Shown here: positions 16,348 to 25,986 of the stretch, piece by piece | Layout: each line of letters begins with the position of its first letter | Numbering within the stretch: position 1 is the first letter of the stretch | From: JANQPX01 sp041398025 | GTDB lineage: Bacteria; Pseudomonadota; Alphaproteobacteria; Geminicoccales; Geminicoccaceae | Length of the DNA stretch: 64,000 nucleotides | Assembly (NCBI GenBank): GCA_041398025.1 | Contig: JAWKVM010000008.1 | Location: forward strand, 248,001-312,000 | Direction: 5' to 3' | The notes under the pieces: generated by a model | What the model was told of the DNA's origin: nothing | What the model saw: only the letters and a program-made list of their open reading frames with translations | The model's database searches: none | Position numbers and translations under genes: made by a program

Positions 16348-16719
16348 ATGAGGTCCTGGCAGCGACACCGGCTTTTGCTTGCGCTCGCGGCGTCCGCCTT
16401 CACGCTGGCCGCGTCGGTCACGGCCCGCGCCGATCAGATCGACGGGGACTGGTGCTTTCCGCGGGATGGGCGGAATTTGCATATCGAGGGGGACGACATC
16501 GTCACGCCCCATGGCACCGCCACCTCCGGCGACTATACGCGCCATGCCTTTCGCTATGTGGTGCCGGAGCGCGATCCGGGGGCGGGCGAGGAGATCCTGA
16601 TGCGCCAGCTCAACGACGAGACCATGGTGCTGACCCGGCCGGACGGCGGTGAAGAAACCTGGAAGCGCTGCGATTTCCAGACGAGTTTTTTGCGGACGGC
16701 GGCGCAAAAGGCGGTGTGA
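16348..16719 (+). CDS. Secreted hypothetical protein
   Basis: The product is 123 residues from the ATG at 16348, selected because a GGAGC lies about 8 bases upstream; an ATG at 16336 is less well placed. A Sec signal peptide (RLLLALAASAFTLAASVTARA) is followed by a small beta-rich domain beginning DQIDGDWCFPRDGRNLHIEG and ending KRCDFQ. The two cysteines could form a disulfide. The fold resembles small periplasmic lipocalin-like or DUF-type proteins, but no family is recognised. Confidence 0.65.
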   Translation: MRSWQRHRLLLALAASAFTLAASVTARADQIDGDWCFPRDGRNLHIEGDDIVTPHGTATSGDYTRHAFRYVVPERDPGAGEEILMRQLNDETMVLTRPDGGEETWKRCDFQTSFLRTAAQKAV

Positions 16720-16805
16720 GGGTGACTAGGTCACCGTCGCGCCTGGCGTGATCGCCTAGGGTGAGGCTTCCAGCGCCCTTCTGGTTCGACCATGGGAGAA
16801 AAGCC

Positions 16806-17237
16806 GTGCTGCGCGCCTTCTTCGTTCTGACGATGCTGATCGCCTCATCGGCCTCGGCCCAAAGTCAAAAAATCAGCCCGGAGGACGCGCTCGCGCTCGC
16901 GCAGTCCGAAAAAATCACCATCGTCGACATTCGTTCGCCGGCGGAGTGGGCGGCGAGCGGGATGCCGGCGCCTGCGGTCGGGGCCTCGCTGCTGGACGAC
17001 GCGAGAAAGCCGCGCGCCGCCTTTCTCGACGAGATCCTGGCGCTGGTGGACGGCGACAGGAGCCGGCCGATCGCGCTGATCTGCGCCAGCGGCAACCGCT
17101 CGGCCTTCGCCGAGAAGCTGCTGGCCGAACGCGGGTTCACGGCGCTTTACGACATCAGCGAGGGCATGACCGGCGGCAAGAACGGCCCGGGCTGGCTGGC
17201 GCGCGCTCTGCCGACCTCGCCCTGTCAGGCCTGCTGA
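16806..17237 (+). CDS. Exported rhodanese-like protein
   Basis: The product is 143 residues from a GTG at 16806, preceded by GGGAG; a longer frame from 16761 lacks a clear ribosome-binding site. A signal peptide (LRAFFVLTMLIASSASAQ) leads into one rhodanese domain: ITIVDIRSPAEW, then the active-site loop ICASGNRS with its cysteine, and GFTALYDISEGMTGG. Periplasmic rhodanese proteins move sulfane sulfur or bind oxyanions; the substrate here is unknown. The next small membrane-protein gene begins about 30 bases later and is probably co-transcribed. Confidence 0.88.
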   Translation: MLRAFFVLTMLIASSASAQSQKISPEDALALAQSEKITIVDIRSPAEWAASGMPAPAVGASLLDDARKPRAAFLDEILALVDGDRSRPIALICASGNRSAFAEKLLAERGFTALYDISEGMTGGKNGPGWLARALPTSPCQAC

Positions 17238-17266
17238 GCCCGGCATCATCCGAAGGAGCAAAGACG

Positions 17267-17416
17267 ATGCGGCTGTTCTTGATGCCGGGCGATGCCGCGG
17301 CCTCGTTTCTGGGGCTCGCCGAGGGCAGCGAGCACCGGCAGATTTTCCGCATGTTCGCCAACACCGTGTTCTGGGGCCTGGTCGGCGTGGTGGCCGCTTT
17401 CCTGGTCGCGTTCTAG
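17267..17416 (+). CDS. Small single-pass membrane protein (49 aa)
   Basis: The ATG at 17267 is preceded by a good AAGGAG. The product starts MRLFLMPGDAAASFLGL and ends in a hydrophobic helix (TVFWGLVGVVAAFLVAF) that could be tail-anchored. It follows the rhodanese gene by about 30 bases in the same direction. No family is recognised. The ribosome-binding site and tail anchor make it a credible small gene. Confidence 0.6.
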   Translation: MRLFLMPGDAAASFLGLAEGSEHRQIFRMFANTVFWGLVGVVAAFLVAF

Positions 17417-17653
17417 GCGCGGACGCGCCGCTCGGGCCGCAGATCGACACCGGCACAGGGTCAGGAGCGGCGGCAAAGGCGTGCGCGGGCGGGCGGCGTC
17501 AAGGTTAACACGCCGGCCGGCGCGCCAACATCCCCGGACCGGGCGGCAGGGCGTACCCTGCTATTTACCGAGTCCTGCCTTGTGCATTGATCCGGCGCTT
17601 GCCATGCTGTGATAATTGCATTGGCTGTTATCGCCCCACGCATTGGAGGGCAC

Positions 17654-19327
17654 ATGACGTTCAAGGCATCGCCTCTTCTCGCCGCCCTCGTCCTGATTCC
17701 CATCCTGTCGGCCTGTTCGTCGGCTGTCCGGCCAGCGCCGGAGACGGCTGCGGTCGCCCAGGAAAGCCGCCTAGCGCCCGCGCCGTCAACCCTGACGCCC
17801 GACCCGCCGGAGCTGGCGCTGGATGCGGCGGCGGTGGAGCCCGCGGCGGCGCCGGCCGGCGAGGAGCCGCCGGTCGCGCGCGTCCTGCGGCCGATGCTGG
17901 CGATCGACGACGATCCGGCCCAACCGCTGCCCGACATCCTGCCGGACGGCGCCGAGGTCAGCTATGTGGTGCTCGATCTGGCGCGCGGCACGACCATCGC
18001 CGGGCGTCAGGCCGGGCGCAGCCATATTCCGGCGTCCTCGGCGAAGCTCGCGACCGCGGTCGCCGCCCTCGAGCTGCTCGGGCCGGAGCACCGCTTTCGC
18101 ACCGAACTGCGGGTGAACGGCCCGATCGTGGACGGCGTGCTCGAGGGTGACCTGATCCTGGTGGGCGGCGGCGATCCTCTCCTTGACATTCCGGACCTGC
18201 TGCCGCTGATCGAGCGGCTGGTCCGCAAGGGCGTCAGCCGCATCGACGGGCGTTTTCTGATCGACGACGGCGCGCTGCCGCGGTTCACCGAGATCGAGCC
18301 CAGCCAGCCGACCGAGGCCGCCTACAATCCGGGCGTGGGCGCGCTCTCGCTCGCGTTCAACCGGGTGAACCTGCGCTGGAACCGGCCGGGCGCGCTCGAG
18401 GCCGAGACCGTGCCCGAGCTCGACGAGGCGTCCTTTGAGACGGCGGCCGCCGATCGCCTGCCGCCGGGCGGGGTGCAGCTCAAGAGCTTAGCGGGCGGGC
18501 ATGCGGTCTGGCAGCTTGCGGACAAGGGCGCTCGGCGCTCGGCGGGCAGCCTGCCGGTCAAGGATCCGGGGCTGCATGCCGGACGCGTGTTCCAGGGCCT
18601 CGCCGCCCTTTACGGGATCACGCTGCCGGCGCCGGCGCGTCTGTCCGGGCCGGCGGACGGCGAGCTGCTCGCCCTGCATGAAAGCCCGCCGCTGCGCGAG
18701 CTGGTGCGCGACATGCTGTGGTACAGCAACAATCTCATGGCGGAGCTGATCGGCCTGTCGGCGGCCAGGACGCTGGCGCCGGTCGCCGAGCTTGGGAGCT
18801 CGGCGGATGTCATGCTTGCGGCGCTGCGCGCGCGCATGCCCGAGGTGTCCTGGGAGGGCGCGCATCTGGAGAACCATTCGGGGCTCAGCAGCAAGGCGCG
18901 CCTGTCGCCGGCGCAGCTCGCGGCGATCCTGCGCCATGGCTGGGAGGACGGCATGCTCTCCAGCCTGCTGCCGGGCTCCGGCTGGTCGGGGACGCTCGCC
19001 CGGCGCTTCAACGGGCCGGATCAGGCGCTGCGCATCTGGGCGAAGACCGGCTCGATCAACTATGTCGCGACGCTCGGCGGCTATCTGCTCTCGGCCGAGC
19101 ATGCGCCGGCTGCGTTCGTCATCATGATTTCGGACGAAGCGGCCAGGGCCGCCTACGAGGCCGCGCCGCGGCGCACCCGCGCCGGCGAGACCCAGGCGCA
19201 TCAGTGGCATCGCGCGGCCGAGCGGGCGATGGATCAGATCGTCGAGCGCTGGCTGCAGCCCGGGGACGGCGAGCAGCCGGACGGCCTGATCGCGCTGTCC
19301 ATGCGCCAGGCGACCGACGGTCGCTGA
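17654..19327 (+). CDS. dacB: D-alanyl-D-alanine carboxypeptidase/endopeptidase, PBP4 (DacB) family lipoprotein
   Basis: The product is 557 residues from the ATG at 17654, preceded by GGAGGG. It has a lipobox (ILSAC, Cys21) and so is probably lipid-anchored, followed by an Ala/Pro-rich spacer to about residue 75. The serine peptidase S13 domain shows all three catalytic boxes: SSAK (128-131), SNN (358-360) and KTG (464-466). Such enzymes trim peptidoglycan peptides in the periplasm by DD-carboxypeptidase or endopeptidase action. A lipid anchor is not typical of E. coli PBP4. The gene is convergent with the sensor kinase gene. Confidence 0.93.
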   Translation: MTFKASPLLAALVLIPILSACSSAVRPAPETAAVAQESRLAPAPSTLTPDPPELALDAAAVEPAAAPAGEEPPVARVLRPMLAIDDDPAQPLPDILPDGAEVSYVVLDLARGTTIAGRQAGRSHIPASSAKLATAVAALELLGPEHRFRTELRVNGPIVDGVLEGDLILVGGGDPLLDIPDLLPLIERLVRKGVSRIDGRFLIDDGALPRFTEIEPSQPTEAAYNPGVGALSLAFNRVNLRWNRPGALEAETVPELDEASFETAAADRLPPGGVQLKSLAGGHAVWQLADKGARRSAGSLPVKDPGLHAGRVFQGLAALYGITLPAPARLSGPADGELLALHESPPLRELVRDMLWYSNNLMAELIGLSAARTLAPVAELGSSADVMLAALRARMPEVSWEGAHLENHSGLSSKARLSPAQLAAILRHGWEDGMLSSLLPGSGWSGTLARRFNGPDQALRIWAKTGSINYVATLGGYLLSAEHAPAAFVIMISDEAARAAYEAAPRRTRAGETQAHQWHRAAERAMDQIVERWLQPGDGEQPDGLIALSMRQATDGR

Positions 19328-19379
19328 CCGCGGGCCGGAGCGCCGTCATCGCTCTCGAAAAGAGGGCGGCGGCGCGGCG

Positions 19380-21314
19380 TCAGGCGGCGGCCGGCCTCGC
19401 CTGCCGGACGGATACGTCGTGGACGCCGACCGGCAGGATGACGCGAAAGCAGGTGCCGCGGATGCCGTGGCCTGACAGGATTTCCAGGCGGCCGCCGGAA
19501 CGCTGCACGATCTTGTTGACCAGGGCGAGGCCGAGGCCGGTGCCGCCGCCCTCGTCCTTGCGTTTCAGCGCATGGAAGGGCAGCAGCACGCGCTGGTGAT
19601 ATTCGGACGGGATGCCCGGCCCGTCGTCGGACACTTCGAGGACGAAGGACGAGCCGGACAAGGCGCCGTCGATGCGGATCTTGCCGTGGTCGTGATCGTG
19701 ATGCTTGACCGCATTTTGAATGAGGTTGCGCAGGATCAGCTCCCACTCGGTCTGCACCGCAGCGATCCCGCGCGATTCGCAGGCGACCTCGACCTCGAAG
19801 CCCTGCGGGATGGCGAGCAGGTCCAGGACCCTGTGCACCGTGGCGTCCGGATCGAAGGGCTGGAGCTGGGCAGTGCTTCTGCCGATCCTGGAATATTCGA
19901 GCAGGCTGCTGATCACATTCTCCATGCGCTCGCCCTGAGCCTGCATCGCGTGCAGATGCCTGCCGACCTCGTCGGGCAGGTCGAGACCTTCGAGATCCTC
20001 CTCGATCCATTCGGGAATCGCGCGCAAGGCGCGGAGCGGGGTGCGCAGATCGTGGGAGGCGGCGTGGGCGAAGTCGGCGAGGTCCTGGTTGGAACGCTCC
20101 AGTTCCTGGTTGGTCTTGCCCAGCTCCTCATTGGCGCGGCGCTCGTCCTCGATCATCTGGCGCAGCCGCGAGGTCATGAGCTTGAACGCCGCGCCGAGCT
20201 CGGCGATTTCGCCGTCGCCGCGAACCTCGATCGGCGTGTCGAGATTGCCTGAGGAGATGCGCCGGGCGGTTCTGGTGAGGTGGGAGAGCGGCTTGGTCAC
20301 GCGATAGGCGAGCAGCCAGCCGGCGGCGCAGGCGAGCATGGCCACACCGAAGACGACGATGGCAAGACGGTAGCGCAGCGATGCGATCGGTGCGAAGGCG
20401 AGCGCTTGCGGCTGCGTGAGGACAACGGTCCAGTGCCGCCCGGGGTTCGACGGATCATAGAGGATCTGCCGGAACGCGAGCAGCTCGGACTCGCCGCCGA
20501 TCAGGCCTTCGAGGAGCCGGCCGGTCCCGGCCTGGCCGGCGCCGAGCATCGCCGCCGCCTCGGCGTAGTCGCGCGCCAGCGTCACCCCGCTGGCGAGCTC
20601 CAGTCCAAATTCCTGATCCGGGATCGGATGGCGCAGGAACGCGCCAAACTCGTCGACCATGATGAAATGGGCGCCGTCGAGTTCGCGCGGCGGCAGGATT
20701 CGCGCGGCGTCGAGATTGACCAGGACGGCGCCGCGGCGTTCGCCGTCGTCGTCGAAAACCGGCGCGCCGAGGCGAATGGTCGGCCTGAGCGGATAGTCGA
20801 TCACGCCATGCTCGCGGTTCAGATTGAGCGCGCTCAGATAGATCTCGCCGGGCAGCAGCGCCAGCACCGGCGGGACATAGTCGCGATCGGACTTGTCCTG
20901 GAGGTCAGCGCGCGCCGTGACCACCACGTCGTCGTCCTTTCGATCGACCCGCGCCCGCTCATGCCCGGTGGTGTCGAGGAAGCGGAGCTGAAAATAGTGG
21001 TCATGGGTCGCGACCACGGTGGCGAGCTGGCGGTTGATCTGCTGCCACAGAACGTCGCGGCTCGGATCGTCGGGCCCGGCGTCGAGCCAGGCGCGCAGGA
21101 GAGGGCCGCGCGCGATCGCGCTGATGTCGTTGCCGACCCCGTCGAGCCGGGCGCGCAGCAGGCTGATTTCCTTGTCGAGCTGCTGTTCCAGTCTTGCCGA
21201 GACCGAGCTCTCCAGCCGATCGCGCACCAGCGAATCGGTCACGAAGAGGATCACCAGTGCGGCGCCGATCACCACCAGTGAGCTGCTGAGCGCGGTCCAG
21301 AACGAGAGTCGCAC
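19380..21314 (-). CDS. Sensor histidine kinase with extracytoplasmic Cache-type domain
   Basis: The product is 644 residues from GTG at 21314. TM1 (about 8-28) and TM2 (about 316-338) flank a roughly 280-residue periplasmic region with a double-Cache-like pattern (YVPPVLALLPGEIYLSALNL). A HAMP domain (340-392), a short coiled coil (NEELGKTNQELERSNQDL), and HisKA with His421 (HAASHDLRTPL) follow. The HATPase has N box Asn534, the DDGPGI box and GTGLGLAL. The pattern resembles phytochrome/bacteriophytochrome-type kinases that partner Rcp1-like regulators. Such a regulator gene lies 115 bases upstream, so they form one operon. Confidence 0.93.
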   Translation of the reverse strand: MRLSFWTALSSSLVVIGAALVILFVTDSLVRDRLESSVSARLEQQLDKEISLLRARLDGVGNDISAIARGPLLRAWLDAGPDDPSRDVLWQQINRQLATVVATHDHYFQLRFLDTTGHERARVDRKDDDVVVTARADLQDKSDRDYVPPVLALLPGEIYLSALNLNREHGVIDYPLRPTIRLGAPVFDDDGERRGAVLVNLDAARILPPRELDGAHFIMVDEFGAFLRHPIPDQEFGLELASGVTLARDYAEAAAMLGAGQAGTGRLLEGLIGGESELLAFRQILYDPSNPGRHWTVVLTQPQALAFAPIASLRYRLAIVVFGVAMLACAAGWLLAYRVTKPLSHLTRTARRISSGNLDTPIEVRGDGEIAELGAAFKLMTSRLRQMIEDERRANEELGKTNQELERSNQDLADFAHAASHDLRTPLRALRAIPEWIEEDLEGLDLPDEVGRHLHAMQAQGERMENVISSLLEYSRIGRSTAQLQPFDPDATVHRVLDLLAIPQGFEVEVACESRGIAAVQTEWELILRNLIQNAVKHHDHDHGKIRIDGALSGSSFVLEVSDDGPGIPSEYHQRVLLPFHALKRKDEGGGTGLGLALVNKIVQRSGGRLEILSGHGIRGTCFRVILPVGVHDVSVRQARPAAA

Positions 21315-21428
21315 CGGTTGCTTCTCCGACGTTGCGATGATGAAGGCGGCCCCGCCGATGCACTTCGAAGACCGAACCGAAGCCCGAGAAACGGCGCGGT
21401 CTGCCGATCCTTCCGGGGCGCCGCCCGG

Positions 21429-21908
21429 TTAGTGCGGCAGATCGACCACATGGGCAAACTGTTGAATCATCTGGATGGCCTCCTTGACGCTCGGTCCGGA
21501 CATCGACTTCTGCATGTAGCCGGCGACATGCCGCTGGTAGGCCTGCTCCTTGTCCCGCGGCGCATCGGAGGTGGTGAGAATGAAGACCACGAGATCGGTC
21601 AATTTCGGATCGGCCCTGATGGTTTCGAGAAACTCGTGGCCGTTCATGCGCGGCATGTTCAGATCCAGCAGCACCACGCTCGGTCTGCGGAGGGGCTGGG
21701 TGCCGTTCTCTCCGCGCAGGATCGACAAAGCCTCGAGGCCGTCATGGGCGACCGTGATCGGGTGGGCGAGACCGGTCTTGCGCATGGCACGCCGGAAGAT
21801 CTCGACGTCCATTTCATTGTCCTCGACCAGCAGCAGGTTCACTCCCTTCAAGGATCCGAGACCACGATCGTTGGCGGGGCTGGGTTCGGCCTGCACCATT
21901 TTGAGCAT
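21429..21908 (-). CDS. Single-domain response regulator, Rcp1 type
   Basis: The product is 159 residues from the ATG at 21908, chosen because AGGAG lies about 8 bases upstream; the frame is open to 21950. It is one receiver domain: acidic pocket ED (29-30), phospho-acceptor Asp82 (LLDLNMP), Thr112/113 and Lys134 (MQKSMSG). There is no output domain. The extended alpha-4 region and VEDNEMDVEIFRRA motif are typical of Rcp1-like regulators that pair with hybrid or phytochrome-like kinases. It precedes the sensor kinase gene, and a GGDEF/EAL gene is divergent. Confidence 0.92.
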   Translation of the reverse strand: MLKMVQAEPSPANDRGLGSLKGVNLLLVEDNEMDVEIFRRAMRKTGLAHPITVAHDGLEALSILRGENGTQPLRRPSVVLLDLNMPRMNGHEFLETIRADPKLTDLVVFILTTSDAPRDKEQAYQRHVAGYMQKSMSGPSVKEAIQMIQQFAHVVDLPH

Positions 21909-22230
21909 GGGGTCACTCCTGGATAATCGAGAACATAAGCAAGGCATCACGGCTGAACCGTCGTCTCGGTCTATCCCACCATCCTGAGGTGAAGATCACG
22001 GTCGACGGCATGATGAACCTTGTCTTTAGAAACAGGACTCTCTTAGCCATCCATGACACGGCTGCAGCCGCAGCCGCTGTGCACGATGCCTGGCGAGCGG
22101 CCTGGACAAAGCTGTCGCCGAAGGAGAACAAGACTTCGGGTAAAAAAAGACACTAGGTTTACATTTCCATTCCGCCTATTAGGAATGGTTATCTACAACT
22201 TTAATAAAATGATGAGCACCTCATTTCGAC
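21909..22230. other. Divergent promoter region between response regulator and GGDEF/EAL gene
   Basis: These 320 bases separate two divergent signalling genes. The right half (22140-22215) is AT-rich, with runs such as GGTAAAAAAAGACAC and CTTTAATAAAATGATG, and probably carries the promoter for the c-di-GMP gene. No operator palindrome can be assigned with confidence. Confidence 0.4.
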
Positions 22231-25200
22231 ATGCAGCACCCAGCCCCAGGTGAGGCCGAGATCGACGGCCAGCAGGTTTCAACATCAGAGATGACCGGCC
22301 AGGATCAGCCGCTGGATCACGAACGGGGCTGCGTGATCGTGCATCGGGGCGTGACGCCCCTCCATGTGAGCGAAGCATGGGCTGCTCTTCACGGCTACAC
22401 GGCGGCCGAGGTGATGGCCATGCCCAGCATCGAGCCGCTGCGTCACCCCGACGATCGGGCGCGGATGAACGGTTACAGCGTCGAGCGCGCCGCCGGGCGC
22501 TGCGTGCCGAACCGCTACGCCTATCGAGCCGTGCACAAAGATGGCGGCGCCGTCTGGGTCGACGTCATCGTGCGCAAGGTGGTGTGGCATCAGGAGCCGG
22601 CGTTTCACTGCACGATCATCGGCCAGCGCGACGGATCCGGACGTCTCGATCAGCTGCCGCCTGCGGCTCGGCGGCCGGCAAACGTGGACGATCTGCATCT
22701 CCTGGACGTGATCGATCAGCTGCCCGACGGTTACGCCCTGTTCGATGCCCATGAATGCCTGATCTTCCTCAACCAGCGCTATGTCGACTACGCGTCGAGG
22801 GGCGAAGGGCACATTCGACCCGGCGACAGTTTTGAAACGATGATCCGTGATCTCGTGCATCGCGGCGTGATCGCGGAAGCGATCGGGCAGGAGGAGGCCT
22901 GGATCGCCAGGCGGCTGGAGGCGTTTCGATCTCCGGACAACCAGACCTTCGACGTCAGCCATCGCGATCGGCTTCTCGAGGCCCGGCACATCAAGACCAA
23001 CGATGGCGGCACGCTGCTGATCCTGGCCGACGTCACCGAGGAGCGTGCGGCGGCGCATGCGGTCAGCAGCTATGCCTCGGCGATCGATCAGGTGATCGAT
23101 CGCGTGTCGATCGTCGACCGGCACTATCGCTACGTGTTCGTCAACGACTCGCTCGTGCGCTTCTACAGCAAGACCAGGGAGTATTTTCTCGGTCGGCACG
23201 TGATGGAGGTGCTCGGCCGAGAGCAGTTCTACGGTTCGGCCAAGGAGAAATTCGACCGCTGCTTCGCCGGCGAGAGCCTGCATGGACATCGCAGCCAGAT
23301 CGACAGCAAGGGCGATCTTCGCGATTTCGATTTCAACTTTGAGCCTTTTCGCGACAGGAGCGGCGAGATCGTCGGGGCGATCGTGGTGCTGCGCGACGTC
23401 ACCGAGGCGAAGAAGCGGCATGAAGAGCTGCAGCTCGCACGCTCGGCGATCGACCAGATCTCCGAGCGCGTGGTCATTCTCGATGCCAAGCGGCGCGTGC
23501 GCCTCGTCAATCAAAGTCACCTTCGCTATCACGGCCGCAAGGCCGAGGAGGTGATCGGCCGGCATTTCAGCGAGCTGATCGGCCGGGAGCACTATCGAAA
23601 CGGACCGGAAGAGAACCTGAAACGGGTGATCGAAAAGGGTGAGAGCACGCGCCACGGCTATTGGCGGCCCGACCTCCAAGGTGAGACGCGTTATTGGGAA
23701 ACCGCCGTGGTTCCCTATCGTGAGGCGGACAACAGCATCTCCGGCGCGATCGCCACCAGCCGCGACATGACAGAGTATCATCAGGCCGAGCGCGCGCGGC
23801 AGCGCTTTCAGGAGGCGATCGAGCATCTCGACGACGGCTACGCGCTGTTTGACGAGCATGGGCATTTGGTGGCGTGCAATCGTTTCTACGAGCGCATGCA
23901 CATACCGACGACGCCGAATTTCTGCATCGGCGTCTCGTTTGAGGCGATCCTGCGCGGCCGCGTCGAAGGCGGCGAAATTCTCGACGCGATCGGCCGGGAG
24001 GAGGAATGGGTGGCCGATCGATTGGTGACCTTCCGGTCGGAGTCGCATTTCACCGAATTTCCCGTGGCTGGCGGCCGCTGGCTGCATGTACGCAATCGGC
24101 GAACGGCGGATGGCGACACCCTGCTCGTCGTCAGCGACATCACGGAAGGCAAGCGGATGGAGGCGGCGCTTGCGGAAAGCCGGTCCCGGTTCAAGGACTT
24201 CACCGAGCTTGCCGCCGACTGGTTCTGGGAGCAGGACGCCGAAGGCCGCTACACCTATGTGTCCGAGAGCATGGCGGCCTTGGCCGGCCGGGAGCCGCAT
24301 GAGCTCCTGGGCAAGGATCCGGTCGAGGTGCTCGGCCCCGATGTCCTGAAGGATCCGGCATCCCGGGATCTCTGGCACGAGCTGAGGACGACCGGAGTCG
24401 ACCGGGCCGTGGAAATCGAGCACGATCTGAAGGGAGCGGACGGCCGGACGCACCGCGTGCGCAGCACCCTTCGCCCGGTGAGGAACGCCGCCGAGGCGAT
24501 CATCGGCTATCGCGGCGCCGCCAAGGACATCACCGCGGCCTATCGCCTGGAACGGCAGCTGGAGCATCAGGCCAATCACGATGCGCTGACCGGGCTGATC
24601 AACCGGCGGGCGTTCGAGCGCCATCTGGCCTGGGCGATCCGGCGGAACGCGAGCGGGCGCCGGTCATCGGTGTTCTGCTTCATCGACCTCGATCAGTTCA
24701 AGATCGTGAACGACACCGCCGGCCATCTGGCAGGGGACCGGCTGCTGCGCCAGGTCGCCGGGCTGCTGCAGGGTCTGATCCGGGATTGCGACATCCTGGC
24801 CAGGCTCGGCGGCGACGAATTCGGCCTGCTGCTGCGCGACTGCTCGCTTCGGCGCGCGCAGAACATGGCGAAGAAACTGCTCGCGGCCCTCAACGACGAT
24901 CGCTTCTTCCATGGCGAAAGCGTGTTCGAGATCGGCGCCAGCATCGGCATCGCCTGCATCACGGCGGCGCACAGCAGCGTCGGCGAGATCATGGCGGAGG
25001 CCGATCTTGCCTGCTACGCGGCCAAGGATGCCGGACGCAATCGCGTGCAGGTCTATCAGGCCGACGATCGGGAGCTGCGCCTGCGCCGCGACGAGATGTC
25101 CAAGGCCAGCCAGATCCGTTCGGCGCTGGACAACGACCGCTTCGTCCTCTACGCGCAGCCGATCCTGCCGCTCGCCGATCGGGATGGCGAGGGCAGCCGC

Positions 25201-25851
25201 ATCGAGGTGCTGCTGCGCATGGTGCGATCGAACGGCACGCTGATCGCGCCGGACAGCTTCATCCCGGCGGCCGAGCGTTACGGCCTGATGGCCGAGATGG
25301 ATCGCTGGGTCATTCGCCAGAGCTTCACCATGCTCGCCAGCCAGCCGGAAACACGCATCAACATCAACCTGTCGGGCCTGAGCCTGAACGAGGCGAGCCT
25401 GATCGGCTTCATCAAGCGCCTGCTGCGCACCCTGCCGATCGCGCCCGAGAACGTGTGTTTCGAGATCACCGAAACCGCCGCGATCCAGAGCCTCTCCAGG
25501 ACCAAATCGCTGATCGCCAAGCTGAAGCAGATCGGCTGCCGCTTCGCCCTCGACGATTTCGGCAGCGGCCTGTCGTCCTTCAGCTATCTGAAGCAGCTTC
25601 CGGTCGACTATCTGAAGATCGACGGGTCGTTCATCCGCGATTTCCTGAGCGATCATCGCAGCCGGTCGATGGTCGAGGCCATCCATCACGTGGCAAAGAG
25701 CCTCGACCTGCGGACGGTGGCGGAATGCGTCGAGAGCGAGGAGACGGCGCAGATGCTGCACAGCATCGGCATCGATTTCGTCCAGGGCTTCGCCGTCGGC
25801 CGCCCCGAGCCGCTGAGCTACCACCCCGCATCGCACAAGGTGGCGGTCTAG
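22231..25851 (+). CDS. Multi-PAS GGDEF/EAL cyclic-di-GMP signalling protein
   Basis: This 1206-residue protein lacks transmembrane segments, so it is cytoplasmic. About six PAS domains occupy residues 30-135, 155-270, 280-395, 403-520, 525-640 and 655-780; the second and fifth share the PAS_7-like DGYALFD signature. The GGDEF domain (about 785-945) keeps ARLGGDEFG near 860, so cyclase activity is possible. The EAL domain (about 965-1200) has EVL instead of EAL at 992-994 but retains NINLSG, FEITE, LDDFGSG, LKIDGSF and AECVE, so phosphodiesterase activity is probably retained. It is divergent from an Rcp1-type regulator and its kinase. Confidence 0.93.
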   Translation: MQHPAPGEAEIDGQQVSTSEMTGQDQPLDHERGCVIVHRGVTPLHVSEAWAALHGYTAAEVMAMPSIEPLRHPDDRARMNGYSVERAAGRCVPNRYAYRAVHKDGGAVWVDVIVRKVVWHQEPAFHCTIIGQRDGSGRLDQLPPAARRPANVDDLHLLDVIDQLPDGYALFDAHECLIFLNQRYVDYASRGEGHIRPGDSFETMIRDLVHRGVIAEAIGQEEAWIARRLEAFRSPDNQTFDVSHRDRLLEARHIKTNDGGTLLILADVTEERAAAHAVSSYASAIDQVIDRVSIVDRHYRYVFVNDSLVRFYSKTREYFLGRHVMEVLGREQFYGSAKEKFDRCFAGESLHGHRSQIDSKGDLRDFDFNFEPFRDRSGEIVGAIVVLRDVTEAKKRHEELQLARSAIDQISERVVILDAKRRVRLVNQSHLRYHGRKAEEVIGRHFSELIGREHYRNGPEENLKRVIEKGESTRHGYWRPDLQGETRYWETAVVPYREADNSISGAIATSRDMTEYHQAERARQRFQEAIEHLDDGYALFDEHGHLVACNRFYERMHIPTTPNFCIGVSFEAILRGRVEGGEILDAIGREEEWVADRLVTFRSESHFTEFPVAGGRWLHVRNRRTADGDTLLVVSDITEGKRMEAALAESRSRFKDFTELAADWFWEQDAEGRYTYVSESMAALAGREPHELLGKDPVEVLGPDVLKDPASRDLWHELRTTGVDRAVEIEHDLKGADGRTHRVRSTLRPVRNAAEAIIGYRGAAKDITAAYRLERQLEHQANHDALTGLINRRAFERHLAWAIRRNASGRRSSVFCFIDLDQFKIVNDTAGHLAGDRLLRQVAGLLQGLIRDCDILARLGGDEFGLLLRDCSLRRAQNMAKKLLAALNDDRFFHGESVFEIGASIGIACITAAHSSVGEIMAEADLACYAAKDAGRNRVQVYQADDRELRLRRDEMSKASQIRSALDNDRFVLYAQPILPLADRDGEGSRIEVLLRMVRSNGTLIAPDSFIPAAERYGLMAEMDRWVIRQSFTMLASQPETRININLSGLSLNEASLIGFIKRLLRTLPIAPENVCFEITETAAIQSLSRTKSLIAKLKQIGCRFALDDFGSGLSSFSYLKQLPVDYLKIDGSFIRDFLSDHRSRSMVEAIHHVAKSLDLRTVAECVESEETAQMLHSIGIDFVQGFAVGRPEPLSYHPASHKVAV

Positions 25852-25986
25852 GCCGCGCCCGGAAGCGACCGCCGCAACTCCCTCAACCCGATGCCACCCC
25901 CCTGCGCTCGTCAGACCTGACCGCATACCTCCGGGCCAGGCTGCGCCGGTCCAAGTCCACGAGGTGCCCGCGCCACACCGCGCCCC

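Noticed and set aside
21913..22131. 72-codon minus-strand open frame upstream of the response regulator
   Set aside because: It lies in the divergent promoter region, has no recognisable motif and no supported start.
22285..24624. 779-codon minus-strand open frame opposite the PAS/GGDEF/EAL gene
   Set aside because: It is fully antisense to a well-defined multi-domain gene; length alone reflects the GC-rich third-position bias.
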